A stretch of 64,000 nucleotides of DNA from Gemmatimonadaceae bacterium (lineage in GTDB: Bacteria > Gemmatimonadota > Gemmatimonadetes > Gemmatimonadales > Gemmatimonadaceae). Positions 10,043 to 22,819 of this stretch are shown here, piece after piece. A program made the translations under genes and the position numbers. The stretch is taken from contig JACVCD010000004.1 of NCBI GenBank assembly GCA_016742275.1, positions 124,001 to 188,000 on the forward strand. The letters run 5' to 3'. How positions within the stretch are numbered: position 1 is the first letter of the stretch; every line of letters begins with the position of its first letter. The notes under the pieces are model-generated. The model made no database searches. It had not been told where the DNA came from and saw only the letters and a list, made by a program, of their open reading frames with translations.

Positions 10043-10723
10043 TCAGCCCTGCTTCCGCACGAAGACGATGCCGTTGGTCGGCCCCGCCACGCTGCCGCGC
10101 AGATAAATGAGGTTGCGCTCCGCATCAATCTTCTCGACGCGGATGCTGATTGCCGTATGCTGCTTGTTGCCGTACTGGCCGGGCATCTTCTTGCCCTTGA
10201 TCACGCGCGACGGGTCCGTACCGGCGCCGATGGAACCCGGCTTCCGGTGCTTCGTGTTACCGTGCGTGTTCGGACCACCGCCGAAGCCGTGGCGCTTCAC
10301 AACACCCTGGAAGCCACGACCCTTCGACGTGCCCGTAACCTTCACGCGCTCGCCGGGGGTGAAGATTTCCACGGAAATCGTGTCGCCGATGTTGTAGGAC
10401 GGCGCTTCGGCGTTGCCGGGCGCGTCGTCGAGGCGGAAGCTCTTGAGCACGCGCGGCGCAGCCTCGAGGCCCGCCTTCTTCGCATGTCCGAGCTCTGCGC
10501 TGGTGGCACGACGACCCTTGGGCGTGCGCTCACCCTTCTTGTTGGGGCGCGCCGTGCGCTGGGCCCCGTATCCGAGCTCCACCGCTGAAAAGCCCGCCTG
10601 ATCCGCCGACGTCACCTTCACGACGGGGTTTGGCGTGGCCTCCACCACGGTGCAGGGCACTTGCTGCCCCTGCTCGTTGAACAGCTGGGTCATGCCCAGC
10701 TTTTTGCCGATGATGCCGATCAT
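10043..10723 (-). CDS. rplC: 50S ribosomal protein L3
   Basis: L3 organises the peptidyl-transferase region. The classic start [20 protein letters not shown] fixes the ATG at 10723; an upstream in-frame start at 10861 would add 46 unrelated residues from the leader. The protein has 226 aa and carries the signature [20 protein letters not shown]. It follows a 192-bp leader after rpsJ that holds a hairpin and periodic repeats. Confidence 0.97.
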   Translation of the reverse strand: MIGIIGKKLGMTQLFNEQGQQVPCTVVEATPNPVVKVTSADQAGFSAVELGYGAQRTARPNKKGERTPKGRRATSAELGHAKKAGLEAAPRVLKSFRLDDAPGNAEAPSYNIGDTISVEIFTPGERVKVTGTSKGRGFQGVVKRHGFGGGPNTHGNTKHRKPGSIGAGTDPSRVIKGKKMPGQYGNKQHTAISIRVEKIDAERNLIYLRGSVAGPTNGIVFVRKQG

Positions 10724-10817
10724 GAAATGACTCACTCCGTACGAGTCGCGGGGCCCTTGCGGGACCACCGTTGGACTGTGGATGAAACCGCCCTGTGCGG
10801 CTCCATCTGTACTACTC

Positions 10818-10900
10818 ACAGCGCTTTTATCTTTACGCTGTCCGACCTTACGCCTTCCCAACCTTACGCCGTGAAACCGTAAGCCAGCCTACCTCACGCC
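10818..10900 (-). promoter_or_regulatory. Repeat-bearing leader between rpsJ and rplC
   Basis: The rpsJ-rplC gap is 192 bp, far longer than the other gaps here. On the plus strand it holds five related 9-nt words of the CCTTACGCC type, at 10831, 10846, 10862, 10877 and 10892, a 15-16 nt period. A 6-bp stem (ACAGCG with CGCTGT, 10818-10841, 12-nt loop) overlaps the first copy. It could be a control region for the S10 genes. No L4-binding structure of the E. coli type was recognised. Confidence 0.5.
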
Positions 10901-10915
10901 CCTGGGGAGCGCGTC

Positions 10916-11224
<309 letters not shown>

Positions 11225-11295
11225 CTGAGTTCCTTGAAGGGAACCTTCGAACCGCGGGCACCGGCGTACCGGCACCCGCAGCGCGAAAGTCCTGG

Positions 11296-12498
<1,203 letters not shown>

Positions 12499-12539
12499 GG
12501 TTCCAGTTCTGTGTTGGGTAGTGAATGAGTGGGTGAGGC

Positions 12540-14660
<2,121 letters not shown>

Positions 14661-15186
14661 AGTCTTCGGTCAGCGCCACCGGGGCGGCGCAGTGAGAGAT
14701 CGAGTTGACCAACCGGATGAACCAGTCGGGCTGACCAGCAAAAAAACGGCTGGACCAGTCCCCCTGCTGTTAGGCAGAAGCGGTATCCATCCGCTGTCGC
14801 CGGGTACGCTCGCCGCTGCTGCACGAGTGGGGACCCAAGCGCGCCTCCGGTCGAAGAACTGCAGACTCCATCCGGTGACGTTGAATTGGCTGCGTTGCTT
14901 TTCGGGAGTTCTTCCTTCTCGCAAGGAGGAACCGGTACAGCGTGTCCTGTCGGTATGCTGACGTGGACGCCCCACCAGACTGCGGTGGCCCATGGGTGTC
15001 GGCCGCAGATCGCCGACGGTGTTTCAGGGGTGTTGCAACGACAAATCTTGGTGCAGAAGACGCGATAGGAAAATCCGCATTTTCTGACAGACTCCCAACT
15101 TCATCAGGTCTGTTGTCAATGTCAAGCGGTGTTTGCCGAGTGTTGCAGAGTGTTGCTCCCGGTTTTCTGTCGTGGCGCAGGTGGGT
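14661..15186. other. Intergenic region upstream of fusA
   Basis: About 500 bp with no convincing gene. It should contain the fusA promoter. On the minus strand two overlapping TTGACA words occur at about 15113-15128, and further downstream CTGTCA is followed after 17 nt by TATCGC. None is strong enough to call a promoter. Confidence 0.4.
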
Positions 15187-15363
15187 TTCAACTGCGCACG
15201 CAGAGCCGCAGAGAGTCGCGGAGGCGCAGAGGGGACCGGAGACGCTTCGGGGTATGACCGCCTCGCCGTTCAATACTTCAGTTTCTATCCTAGCGCCCCC
15301 CTTCTTTGTTGGCACACCTCTGCGGCTCTGTGACTCCTCTGCGCCTCTGTGTGTGCGGTTGAA
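15187..15363. repeat. Small inverted-repeat element (MITE-like)
   Basis: Two imperfect inverted arms of about 46 bp, at 15187-15232 and 15317-15363, enclose 84 bp with no gene. The arms are built from CGCAGAG-like words and differ by several substitutions and one indel. It resembles non-autonomous repeats scattered in environmental genomes. No transposase and no clear target-site duplication were seen. Confidence 0.65.
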
Positions 15364-15706
15364 CGCCGTCAGCCCACGCCGTGTACCAGCCAACGGGCAA
15401 TTGAGGCACCCACGCCACACCTCCGGACTGAACCGTTTCACCAGTGCAGCAGTTTGGGGGTGCATTTCATGGTAACATATTCATGTTGATCGGCCCTTCT
15501 GTGACAGTATGCAGTGCGGGCTCGACCATATAAGATTTGCATTTGCAACATGTTATTGTCATTTTTCAACACCGAGCTCAACAGTAAGCTGTGATAACAG
15601 TGCATGCTCGAGGTCGGCTTTGGTACGACTGATGCTCTATCTAATTGTCGAAGGCCCCTCCGTCTTTGGAGCGCGCCGATTACATTCGAGCACCATGAGG
15701 CTCACC

Positions 15707-16477
15707 ATGAAGAAGGCCATCCTCGCCGGCATCCTTGCGGCGTCCATTGCATCGAACGCCGAAGCCCAGACGACCTGGGCCAACTGGTCGCTGCCATCGT
15801 CCTGCACCGGCGATGTCACCGGAACATTCGGCACCGGTACGGTGACCTTCAGCGGACCGTACAACGGTGTGCAGTCGAGCGCGCTCGGCGCCGGCAGCTA
15901 CTGCACCAGTCCTGACGCGAACGGAGCGTTCGCGTTCAACACTGGTGGGGTGAACTACTGGCAGCCGACGGCGGCGTACAATCCGCTGCCCGACAATGCG
16001 TCGTTCATTCAGCAGGTGGAAGGCGTAAAGGCAGCCTACAACGACGAGCAGGTGTTTCAGGGCTACGTTTCCAACGGCACCCGCACCGTCACGTTCAGCG
16101 AAGCGATCATTGATCCGTACATCGCCTTGATCAGCGTAGGCTCCAAGGAGCTGGATCTTTGGGTCGAATACCAGTTTGACCGCGCATTCACCGTGCTTTC
16201 GTATAACGATCCCCTTCTAAATCCCTGGGGCCCCGGTTTCTACGAGATTCTCAACGACGGGAAGACACTGCGCGCGAAGGAATTCAGTGGCATCATCCAG
16301 TTCAGCGGCTCGGTCAATGCCCTCTCGTTCACATTGAACACGAACGAAAACTGGCACGGCTTCTCCGTCGGCGCGCCAACTCAGGTACCGGAACCGGCAA
16401 GCATCCTGCTGCTCAGCGCGGGTGTGGTTGGACTTGGTGCTGCAGCACGTCGGCGTCACATGAAGGCGCGCTCCTGA
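15707..16477 (+). CDS. PEP-CTERM sorting domain protein
   Basis: Secreted protein of 256 aa, function unknown. It begins with a signal peptide (MKKAILAGILAASIASNAEA). The C-terminus has the exosortase sorting signal: VPEPAS, a hydrophobic helix ILLLSAGVVGLGAAA, then a basic tail RRRHMK. The central part is rich in Gly, Ser, Asn and aromatic residues. ATG 15707 was chosen because an AGG lies about 6 nt upstream; ATG 15695 is an alternative. No exosortase gene lies in this window. It stands alone just before the polysaccharide genes, and exosortase systems elsewhere are often linked to exopolysaccharide. Confidence 0.85.
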   Translation: MKKAILAGILAASIASNAEAQTTWANWSLPSSCTGDVTGTFGTGTVTFSGPYNGVQSSALGAGSYCTSPDANGAFAFNTGGVNYWQPTAAYNPLPDNASFIQQVEGVKAAYNDEQVFQGYVSNGTRTVTFSEAIIDPYIALISVGSKELDLWVEYQFDRAFTVLSYNDPLLNPWGPGFYEILNDGKTLRAKEFSGIIQFSGSVNALSFTLNTNENWHGFSVGAPTQVPEPASILLLSAGVVGLGAAARRRHMKARS

Positions 16478-16527
16478 ATCGCTCCTGAATTCGGGCTAAC
16501 CCTCAGCGGTAACGCTCGCCATATTGT

Positions 16528-16557
16528 CGCCCGGCCCGTCTTGTGACGGGTCGGGCG
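16528..16557 (+). terminator. Hairpin after PEP-CTERM gene
   Basis: A 13-bp stem (CGCCCGGCCCGTC with GACGGGTCGGGCG, one G-T pair) and a TTGT loop, 50 bp after the stop. Only a weak T-rich tract follows. Confidence 0.7.
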
Positions 16558-16669
16558 ATTGTGCATTCCCCGGCCCCGTCCTCGTGGCACCAGCGGTGGA
16601 ACGGTCGTGCGCTGATCCACCTTCGCACCGTCCTCAGCCCTGCGCGTCCTTTTTCTCCGGTCGTTCGAT

Positions 16670-17890
16670 ATGTCCGCAGCTCCGGTCACCCATAAAGTTT
16701 GTCTGGTCATCGGTACGCGTCCGGAGGCCATCAAGATGGCTCCGGTCGTGGCCGCAATTCAGGCGCACCCGTTCCTCGAGCCTCTGGTCATTGCAACGAC
16801 GCAGCATCGGGAGATGCTGAAACAGGCCCTCGATGTCTTCGGTATCGTGCCCGACATCGATCTGGGGTTGATGCAGAACGGACAGAACCTCGGTGTGTTC
16901 ACATCACGTGCGATGGCGGCACTCACCGAATGTTTCCTCGAACATCAGCCACACTTCCTCCTGGTCCAGGGTGATACGTCGACGGTAACCGCCGCGTGCC
17001 TCGCTGGCTTTTATCAAGGCATACCGATTGGCCATATCGAGGCCGGACTGCGGTCATTCGATCTTTCGAGTCCGTTTCCTGAAGAGGTCAATCGGCGTAT
17101 TGCGACCTGCACCGCCAACGTGCACTTCGCCCCGACAACAGAAGCACGCAACAATCTGATTTCCGAAGGCATCCCCGAAGGCGACATCTTTGTCACCGGC
17201 AACACGGTGGTCGATGCCATGCACATGATTCCACCGCGCGCAACATTCGACACACCAGCGCTCAACGCCATCCCGTGGGATGACAGCCGTGTGCTGGTCA
17301 CGACGGTGCACCGACGCGAGTCGCTTGGTGAGCATCTGGAAGCCATTTGCGACGCACTCGAGGCGATCGTGCGTCTGCATGCGAACGTGGAGGTGGCGTT
17401 CCCGGTGCACCTCAATCCGCGTGTGCGCGATGTCGTGCATTCAAGACTGGGCAACATCCCGCGTATTCATCTGCTGGATCCCCTGCCCTACCCTGAACTA
17501 CTCGAATTGCTGCGCCGCTCGCACTTCGTGCTGTCTGACTCTGGTGGTATTCAGGAAGAAGTCCCGAGTCTTGGCAAGCCCATTCTCATTCTGCGCGACA
17601 CCACGGAGCGGCCAGAAGTCGTACACGCGGGATTCGGTGAACTGGTTGGCACCGATGCCAAACAGATCCTCGCGCGTACTTCGGCGCTACTCACCGACGA
17701 TGCGCTCTATCGCATGCGCACGTCCGGCAAGAACCCCTTCGGCGATGGACGTGCGGCATTCCGCATCGCCGAAGTGATCGACACGCTGCTGCGCCATCCC
17801 ACCGAACGACGTGGGCCACGTCGCCTTGATCACCAGCAAGTGCACGCCACCCTCGAACGACTTGCCATCTCGTCCGTCGACGCGGAATGA
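16670..17890 (+). CDS. wecB: UDP-N-acetylglucosamine 2-epimerase (non-hydrolysing)
   Basis: Converts UDP-GlcNAc to UDP-ManNAc for cell-surface glycans. It has 406 aa. The N-terminal Rossmann part starts CLVIGTRPEAIKMAPVVAAI, with VQGDTSTVTAA and GHIEAGLRS; the C-terminal part carries the substrate-binding DSGGIQEE and RDTTERPE. All hallmark motifs of the WecB/MnaA family are intact. It begins a plus-strand run with a membrane protein, a GT2 and a bactofilin-like protein, which suggests that ManNAc feeds a surface polysaccharide (inference). Confidence 0.93.
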   Translation: MSAAPVTHKVCLVIGTRPEAIKMAPVVAAIQAHPFLEPLVIATTQHREMLKQALDVFGIVPDIDLGLMQNGQNLGVFTSRAMAALTECFLEHQPHFLLVQGDTSTVTAACLAGFYQGIPIGHIEAGLRSFDLSSPFPEEVNRRIATCTANVHFAPTTEARNNLISEGIPEGDIFVTGNTVVDAMHMIPPRATFDTPALNAIPWDDSRVLVTTVHRRESLGEHLEAICDALEAIVRLHANVEVAFPVHLNPRVRDVVHSRLGNIPRIHLLDPLPYPELLELLRRSHFVLSDSGGIQEEVPSLGKPILILRDTTERPEVVHAGFGELVGTDAKQILARTSALLTDDALYRMRTSGKNPFGDGRAAFRIAEVIDTLLRHPTERRGPRRLDHQQVHATLERLAISSVDAE

Positions 17891-17950
17891 CCCTCCCTTC
17901 CCTATCTTTCGTGTCAGACGTGAGCCCCTCCTCCGCCGGAGTCCGCTAAG

Positions 17951-18943
17951 GTGTCGCGCGTAACAGGCAAACCCTCCCGGCGTATCGATCAATTGCGTGA
18001 CCGCGGATTCCGCGGTGGACGTATTGCTCCACATCGGGCCATGATCGGTCTCGAAATTTCGTGGACGCTGGTCGTGGACATGCTCGTGCTGCCGCTGATG
18101 TTCGCGGTCGCGATGTTCGCGCTGCTCGATCCACTCATGGAAGCGTGGCGCGCGTTCTTCAATGCCATACGCGAACCCCTCGGGCTCCCGGGCGTCATCA
18201 CAACCCGCGTGTTCGAAGTGGGACCACTCGGTGTGGCCATCCCGTACTTCACCGCGGGCACTGTATGGCCGGAAGCGCGCGACCTGCAGACTGGATGGCT
18301 GGTCACCCTGGTGCTCTTTGCCATCAGCTTCTTCCTCAAGGGACGCTGGCTGCCGTTTGCCTATCTGCTGCGTTTCGTCGCCGCCGTGCAGCTCACAGCA
18401 CAGCTCTGGTTCACGTTCGCGTCACCGCCGTTCACCTACGACCTGGCATCATACGTGGCCGGTCTGCTCATCTGCGGTGTCGTGATCCTCGTACTGTCGC
18501 CATTCCTGGTGGCGTTCACGTTTCACATTTTCGACTTTCTTCTCTGGCAGAAAGTCGCGATGGGCTCATTGCTGCTGGCACACCTGAGTGTGCTGCTCCC
18601 GCTTCAGGCAGCGGTCCACACGTGGATCATTCATCGTGCGTCACTGCTGTCGTTGCCGATGCTGTTTCTCGTGTTCGGCGTACTGCTCGACGTGTTCGTG
18701 TACGTCGCGTTGTACGGTTGGGGCATGAGCTGGCGGTCGGGTGGTGTGCTTGATGCCGTCGATCGTCGTCCGCCCGCCACTCCGGCACGCTACCCCGAAG
18801 ATCGTCCGCGTCCGACACCGACACCGCAATCCGTTCGCGCCATCACACCCATCGGTTCGCAGATCGTGCGTGCCCTGGGTTATCGCGCGCTCGGCTATGG
18901 GTCGATGCTGGTGCGGCGTATGGGACTCGGAGGTCGCCTGTGA
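17951..18943 (+). CDS. Polytopic membrane protein next to GT2 synthase
   Basis: Protein of 330 aa with about six or seven predicted membrane helices between residues 35 and 260 and a proline-rich cytoplasmic tail (residues 265-300). No family was recognised. The GTG at 17951 has GGAG about 9 nt upstream; the ATG at 18041 is an alternative that would remove a basic 30-residue leader. Its stop overlaps the GTG of the following glycosyltransferase, so the two are probably co-translated. It may act as a partner of that polysaccharide synthase. Confidence 0.75.
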   Translation: MSRVTGKPSRRIDQLRDRGFRGGRIAPHRAMIGLEISWTLVVDMLVLPLMFAVAMFALLDPLMEAWRAFFNAIREPLGLPGVITTRVFEVGPLGVAIPYFTAGTVWPEARDLQTGWLVTLVLFAISFFLKGRWLPFAYLLRFVAAVQLTAQLWFTFASPPFTYDLASYVAGLLICGVVILVLSPFLVAFTFHIFDFLLWQKVAMGSLLLAHLSVLLPLQAAVHTWIIHRASLLSLPMLFLVFGVLLDVFVYVALYGWGMSWRSGGVLDAVDRRPPATPARYPEDRPRPTPTPQSVRAITPIGSQIVRALGYRALGYGSMLVRRMGLGGRL

Positions 18944-20229
18944 ACGCCGTGGTGGCCTTCGCCAATACCGGACTGTGGGTGTGTATCGTCATCCTCGCGA
19001 TCTACACACTCCGGCACTACTTCTTCACGCTCAACCGGCTTTTCGGTCGGCATCGTCAACCGTTTGTCGATGTCATCCAGGCCGATTGGCCGTCGCTCGT
19101 GGTCTTCGTTCCCGCACACAACGAAGAGCGCGTGATCCGCGATTCGCTCGACGCGCTGCTCACCTGCGACTATCCCGAGGATCGACTCAAGATCGTTCCG
19201 GTGGATGATCGGTCCTCCGACGGTACGCGCGACATTCTGAAGGAGTACGCAGAGAACTATCCGGGACGCATCATCCCTTTCCTCCGTGATGAAGGCATCC
19301 CCGGAAAGGCGGCGGCACTCGCTGATGCCATGATGCTCCATCAGGACGAGATCTTTCTCGTGTTCGATGCGGACTACATCCCCGGCGAACGCCTGCTCAA
19401 GCAACTCGTCTCGCCATTTTTCGACGCCGAAGTTGGCGCGGTCATGGGTCGCGTTGTGCCGCTCAATGTTGGTCTCTCCCTGCTCACGCGCCTGCTCGAC
19501 CTCGAACGTGCCGGTGGCTACCAGGTAGACCAGCAGGCCCGCATGAATCTGCGACTCGTGCCGCAGTATGGTGGCACAGTCGGTGGAGTACGTCGCGTTG
19601 CCCTCGAACAAGTGGGCGGGTGGAACGTTGACTCGCTGGCCGAAGACACCGACCTCACCGTACGACTCGTGATCGCTGGATGGGAAGTCGTCTACCAGAA
19701 CCGCTCGGAGTGCTACGAAGAAGTACCGGAGACGTGGGAGTCCCGCATCCGGCAGATCAAACGCTGGGCCAAGGGACACAACCAGGCCCTTCGCCGCTAT
19801 GTCACAGCGCTCATCACCAACCGGACGCGCCTCCCGCTTTCACAGGTGATCGATGGCGTGCTGTTGCTGGGCGTGTTTGTTGTGCCCCTCGTGCTCGCGG
19901 TGGGTTGGTTTTGCACCATCGTGTTGTTTTTCGCCGGCTACCCACCGGAATGGGGACGCTTCACGGTGCTGGCCATCTCGTCCTTCAATACGGTCGGAAA
20001 TTTCGCCGCGTTCTTCCAGGTGGCAGCCGCGAGTCGCCTCGATGGCTCACGTGAGCGCATTCGTATGCTGCCGTTCCTGTTCCTTGGATTTCTCGTCAGC
20101 ACATTCGCCGTAGGACGTGCTTCGTTGTCACGCGCCTCATGGCTCCGCGGTCAGCCCGTTCAGTGGCAGAAAACCGAACGGCATCGCGAAGGGCGTGCGA
20201 CGACCAATGGTAAGGGAGGCGCCAAGTAA
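18940..20229 (+). CDS. Processive family-2 glycosyltransferase (membrane polysaccharide synthase)
   Basis: Protein of 429 aa with an N-terminal helix, a GT-A domain, and two or three C-terminal helices. The catalytic motifs are visible: VDDRSSDGT (UDP binding), FDADY (metal), EDTDL (acceptor base) and QIKRW, the QxxRW signature of processive synthases such as cellulose and hyaluronan synthase. The GTG start overlaps the upstream stop, and its own stop abuts the next ATG. The polymer made cannot be told from sequence; linkage to a UDP-GlcNAc epimerase hints at an amino-sugar polymer. Confidence 0.88.
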   Translation: MNAVVAFANTGLWVCIVILAIYTLRHYFFTLNRLFGRHRQPFVDVIQADWPSLVVFVPAHNEERVIRDSLDALLTCDYPEDRLKIVPVDDRSSDGTRDILKEYAENYPGRIIPFLRDEGIPGKAAALADAMMLHQDEIFLVFDADYIPGERLLKQLVSPFFDAEVGAVMGRVVPLNVGLSLLTRLLDLERAGGYQVDQQARMNLRLVPQYGGTVGGVRRVALEQVGGWNVDSLAEDTDLTVRLVIAGWEVVYQNRSECYEEVPETWESRIRQIKRWAKGHNQALRRYVTALITNRTRLPLSQVIDGVLLLGVFVVPLVLAVGWFCTIVLFFAGYPPEWGRFTVLAISSFNTVGNFAAFFQVAAASRLDGSRERIRMLPFLFLGFLVSTFAVGRASLSRASWLRGQPVQWQKTERHREGRATTNGKGGAK

Positions 20230-21278
20230 TGCCATCGACTCCCGGCATGACATTCCTGCTGCTGTTCCTGGCGTTCATCGTCTGGATGGCTCTACCGCTT
20301 GTTCCTGCGTTCCTCGAACTCCTGCGTCCGCGCGACGCGGCGCCACTCAGTGCCGTAGGCAACGACGCCGGCAGGCTGACCTACTTTGCCGACTCCTTCA
20401 CCAAGCGCGCACAGCGTGAAGGTCTGCTTGGCACCATGGTACCGCCTCGTCTGTCCGATGGTACACCGGTGCTGTCGCACTCACAGGGCGCACCGCTGGC
20501 CAGACAGCGGAAGCCGTTTGAGCAGATGGTGGTGCTGATGGATAGCGAGCCGCTACCGGAAGGTTGCGAGCTCGCCACTGAAGTGCTGGCCCGACTCACC
20601 GTTCGCGGTTCACGACGCGTGACCTATCGCGCCCTGCTCGGCCAACGCGACGTGTATCTCGGCGACGAGTCCACCGTTCTACGCTGGGTGCACGCCCGTG
20701 GGCGACTGGAAGTTGCCAACGGTAGCCGTCTCCTGGGTCGCGCCACAGCCGAACGCACTATCGTTCTCGGAACGAATGTGGTGTTCGAGCGCCTCGAGGC
20801 TGGCGTCATCCGCGTCACGGACCAGGAAACCCAGGAAGCGGCGCTGCTGCCCACTGGCGCATACGAGCGGTTCGTACCGAGTTATGGCAAGCAGCTCACG
20901 ACCGGATACTGGCGCATCGATGGTGGGTTGCCCATCACCGCAGGGTCCGCATTCATCGGCTCCGCCATTTCCACGGGCGCCATCGTGGTGAACGAAGGTG
21001 CGCGTGTGACCGGCTCACTCAAGGCGCATGATGAAATCATCGTGCGTAGCGGTGCCGTTGTGGTGGGATCGCTGGCATCACGCAAGCGTATCACCATCGA
21101 GCGTGGCGCCAAGGTCAGTGGCCCGATCATCTCCGAAGAAACCATTGTGGTGGAAGCCGCCGTCATTGGCAGCAGTACCAAGCCTACGACGGTCACGGCG
21201 CCGGTGATTCGCCTGCTCCCCGGAGCCACGATCTACGGCGCCGTCATGGCCAGCGAGAACGGACTTACGGTCGCGTAG
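20229..21278 (+). CDS. Bactofilin-like polymer-forming protein, membrane-anchored
   Basis: Protein of 349 aa. One N-terminal helix (residues 6-30) is followed by a linker. The C-terminal half (about 235-345) has the right-handed beta-helix pattern of bactofilins and polymer-forming cytoskeletal proteins, seen as repeated short hydrophobic steps such as GAIVVNEGARVTGSLKAHDE and AVVVGSLASRKRITIERGAK. It directly follows the GT2 gene and is convergent with the next GT2 on the other strand, overlapping it by 14 bp. It may scaffold the synthase in the membrane (inference). Confidence 0.75.
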   Translation: MPSTPGMTFLLLFLAFIVWMALPLVPAFLELLRPRDAAPLSAVGNDAGRLTYFADSFTKRAQREGLLGTMVPPRLSDGTPVLSHSQGAPLARQRKPFEQMVVLMDSEPLPEGCELATEVLARLTVRGSRRVTYRALLGQRDVYLGDESTVLRWVHARGRLEVANGSRLLGRATAERTIVLGTNVVFERLEAGVIRVTDQETQEAALLPTGAYERFVPSYGKQLTTGYWRIDGGLPITAGSAFIGSAISTGAIVVNEGARVTGSLKAHDEIIVRSGAVVVGSLASRKRITIERGAKVSGPIISEETIVVEAAVIGSSTKPTTVTAPVIRLLPGATIYGAVMASENGLTVA

Positions 21279-22092
21279 GCCGTGTGATTGGCGGGAGCGC
21301 AGGGCGCCAATGCGCCCGCTCCCGCCGCAAATGCAGCAGTTCCATGCACGCGCGAACAAAGTCGCCAGGGCGCACCTTCGATCCCGAGCGGTGCTCCCAT
21401 TGTGCCAGTGGAGCTTCGTACACCACGTCGGTGAGTCTTCGCGTTGTGTTGCTCAGAACAAACACTGCGCGCGTCAGCATCTCCACATCAAAAATCCAAC
21501 GCGAGCGGAACGGTGTGCTGAGCACTTCCTGGAGCAGTGATGTGCTGCGAAAGAGCTTGGCACCACATTGCGTGTCGTACGAATCAATACCAAGCAATAT
21601 CGAACTGCACGTAGCAAAGAGTCGCCCGAGATAGTGGCGCAACGCGCGTCGGTGAATGTTGCGTCCCAAGGCACGCAAGCGAATTCCGAACACCCAATCA
21701 ATCGTCGGGCGCTCGCACAGCAATTGTCTGAGCGAAGCGACTTCTTCAAGCGGCGCCGCCAGATCGGCGTCCCAGAATCCGCAGAGCGCTGACTGTGTCA
21801 TGGCCTGCGCCAATCCCTGCCGGACCGCTTCGGCCTTACCCGAGTTTCTCGCCAGATGCAGCACGGAGATACGATTGGGTACGCTGGCCGCGAGATTGTC
21901 CAGCATGACGGCTGTGTCGTCCGTGCTGCCATCGTCTACGAACAGCACACGCAACCAAGCGTCACGCTGCAGCGCGGCCCGGAACGCGGCGCCATCGAGC
22001 CGTGCGGCCTCGTTGAAGCAAGGCACAACCAGGGTCAGTGCCGCATCCTTCGGAGCACTAACGTCTGATACGCCAAGGTGAGACTCACTCAC
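21265..22092 (-). CDS. Family-2 glycosyltransferase (dolichyl-phosphate-type)
   Basis: GT-A enzyme of 275 aa without membrane helices. The motifs are LTLVVPCFNEA, VDDGSTDDT, and WDADLAAP, with a C-terminal domain similar to polyprenyl-phosphate glucosyltransferases (SRWIFDVEML). The GTG at 22092 overlaps the TGA of the methyltransferase by 4 bp, so this start is preferred over one at 22170. It may charge a polyprenyl phosphate with a sugar for the membrane glycosyltransferase encoded two genes upstream. Confidence 0.85.
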   Translation of the reverse strand: MSESHLGVSDVSAPKDAALTLVVPCFNEAARLDGAAFRAALQRDAWLRVLFVDDGSTDDTAVMLDNLAASVPNRISVLHLARNSGKAEAVRQGLAQAMTQSALCGFWDADLAAPLEEVASLRQLLCERPTIDWVFGIRLRALGRNIHRRALRHYLGRLFATCSSILLGIDSYDTQCGAKLFRSTSLLQEVLSTPFRSRWIFDVEMLTRAVFVLSNTTRRLTDVVYEAPLAQWEHRSGSKVRPGDFVRACMELLHLRRERAHWRPALPPITRPTRP

Positions 22093-22811
22093 CTTTTTCT
22101 CACCACGGCCAGCAGCGACAAACCAATCGGCAATCGCCCGGACGGAATAAAGAAGCGCTCCAATCGCCATAGCCGGAACAACAACTGATTGACGAATGGT
22201 GATGGCATCAACGCGTCAACATGATAGCCAAACAACCGCTCCTTGAGACGTTGCAGTACCGCTATGGGAAGCAGCACCGTATTCATGTACGTCAAATACT
22301 CCACCTGCAGTCCGGCTTCCAGGACATGCGCACGGAGTGTGGCGGCGGTATAGCGACGATAGTGATGGTGCGTTTCGTCGTGCGGCCCCCAGAGCGCGGG
22401 AAGCGCGGGCACCGTGATCACGAGCGCGCCGTTCGGTGACAGGCGTTTGCCGAGTGCCGAGAGCGACGGAACTGGTTCCTCGAGATGTTCGAGTACATCG
22501 AACAGTCCGATGAGATCGAACGCTACACCTTCAAAGGGTATCGGAGACGGTAGCGCACCGCCGTCTATGGTCACCCCTGGCAGTGTCGCGGCCACAGCCC
22601 GCGCATCTGCATCGTACTCGAATCCCCACACAGAACCGAATTGCGCGAGAAGCGGCAGATTGCCGCCAGACCCGCATCCGGCGTCGAGTACGCGTGCATT
22701 TGCCGGTAGCGCCAGTGTTCGGATCGCCCGTTCGATGAAAAATCGTCGACCACGAAACCACCAATGGTCTCGCTCGGACTGCGCCATCAGCGCAAAGGCG
22801 TCACGATCCAT
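22089..22811 (-). CDS. Class I SAM-dependent methyltransferase
   Basis: Protein of 240 aa with a Rossmann methyltransferase core: motif I VLDAGCGSGGNL, an acidic residue in GFEYDADA, and FDVLEHLEEP as motif IV. The N-terminal part with ERDHWWFRGRR is common in methyltransferases of glycan clusters. The ATG at 22811 has AGGA 7 nt upstream and sits 9 bp after the previous stop; an ATG at 22874 is an alternative with a 55-bp overlap. The substrate is unknown, possibly a sugar or lipid carrier. Confidence 0.85.
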   Translation of the reverse strand: MDRDAFALMAQSERDHWWFRGRRFFIERAIRTLALPANARVLDAGCGSGGNLPLLAQFGSVWGFEYDADARAVAATLPGVTIDGGALPSPIPFEGVAFDLIGLFDVLEHLEEPVPSLSALGKRLSPNGALVITVPALPALWGPHDETHHHYRRYTAATLRAHVLEAGLQVEYLTYMNTVLLPIAVLQRLKERLFGYHVDALMPSPFVNQLLFRLWRLERFFIPSGRLPIGLSLLAVVRKR

Positions 22812-22819
22812 ACGTGGTC

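Noticed and set aside
10724-10861. 46-residue N-terminal extension of L3
   Set aside because: The classic L3 start [13 protein letters not shown] is at 10723 and the extension lies in the repeat-bearing leader.
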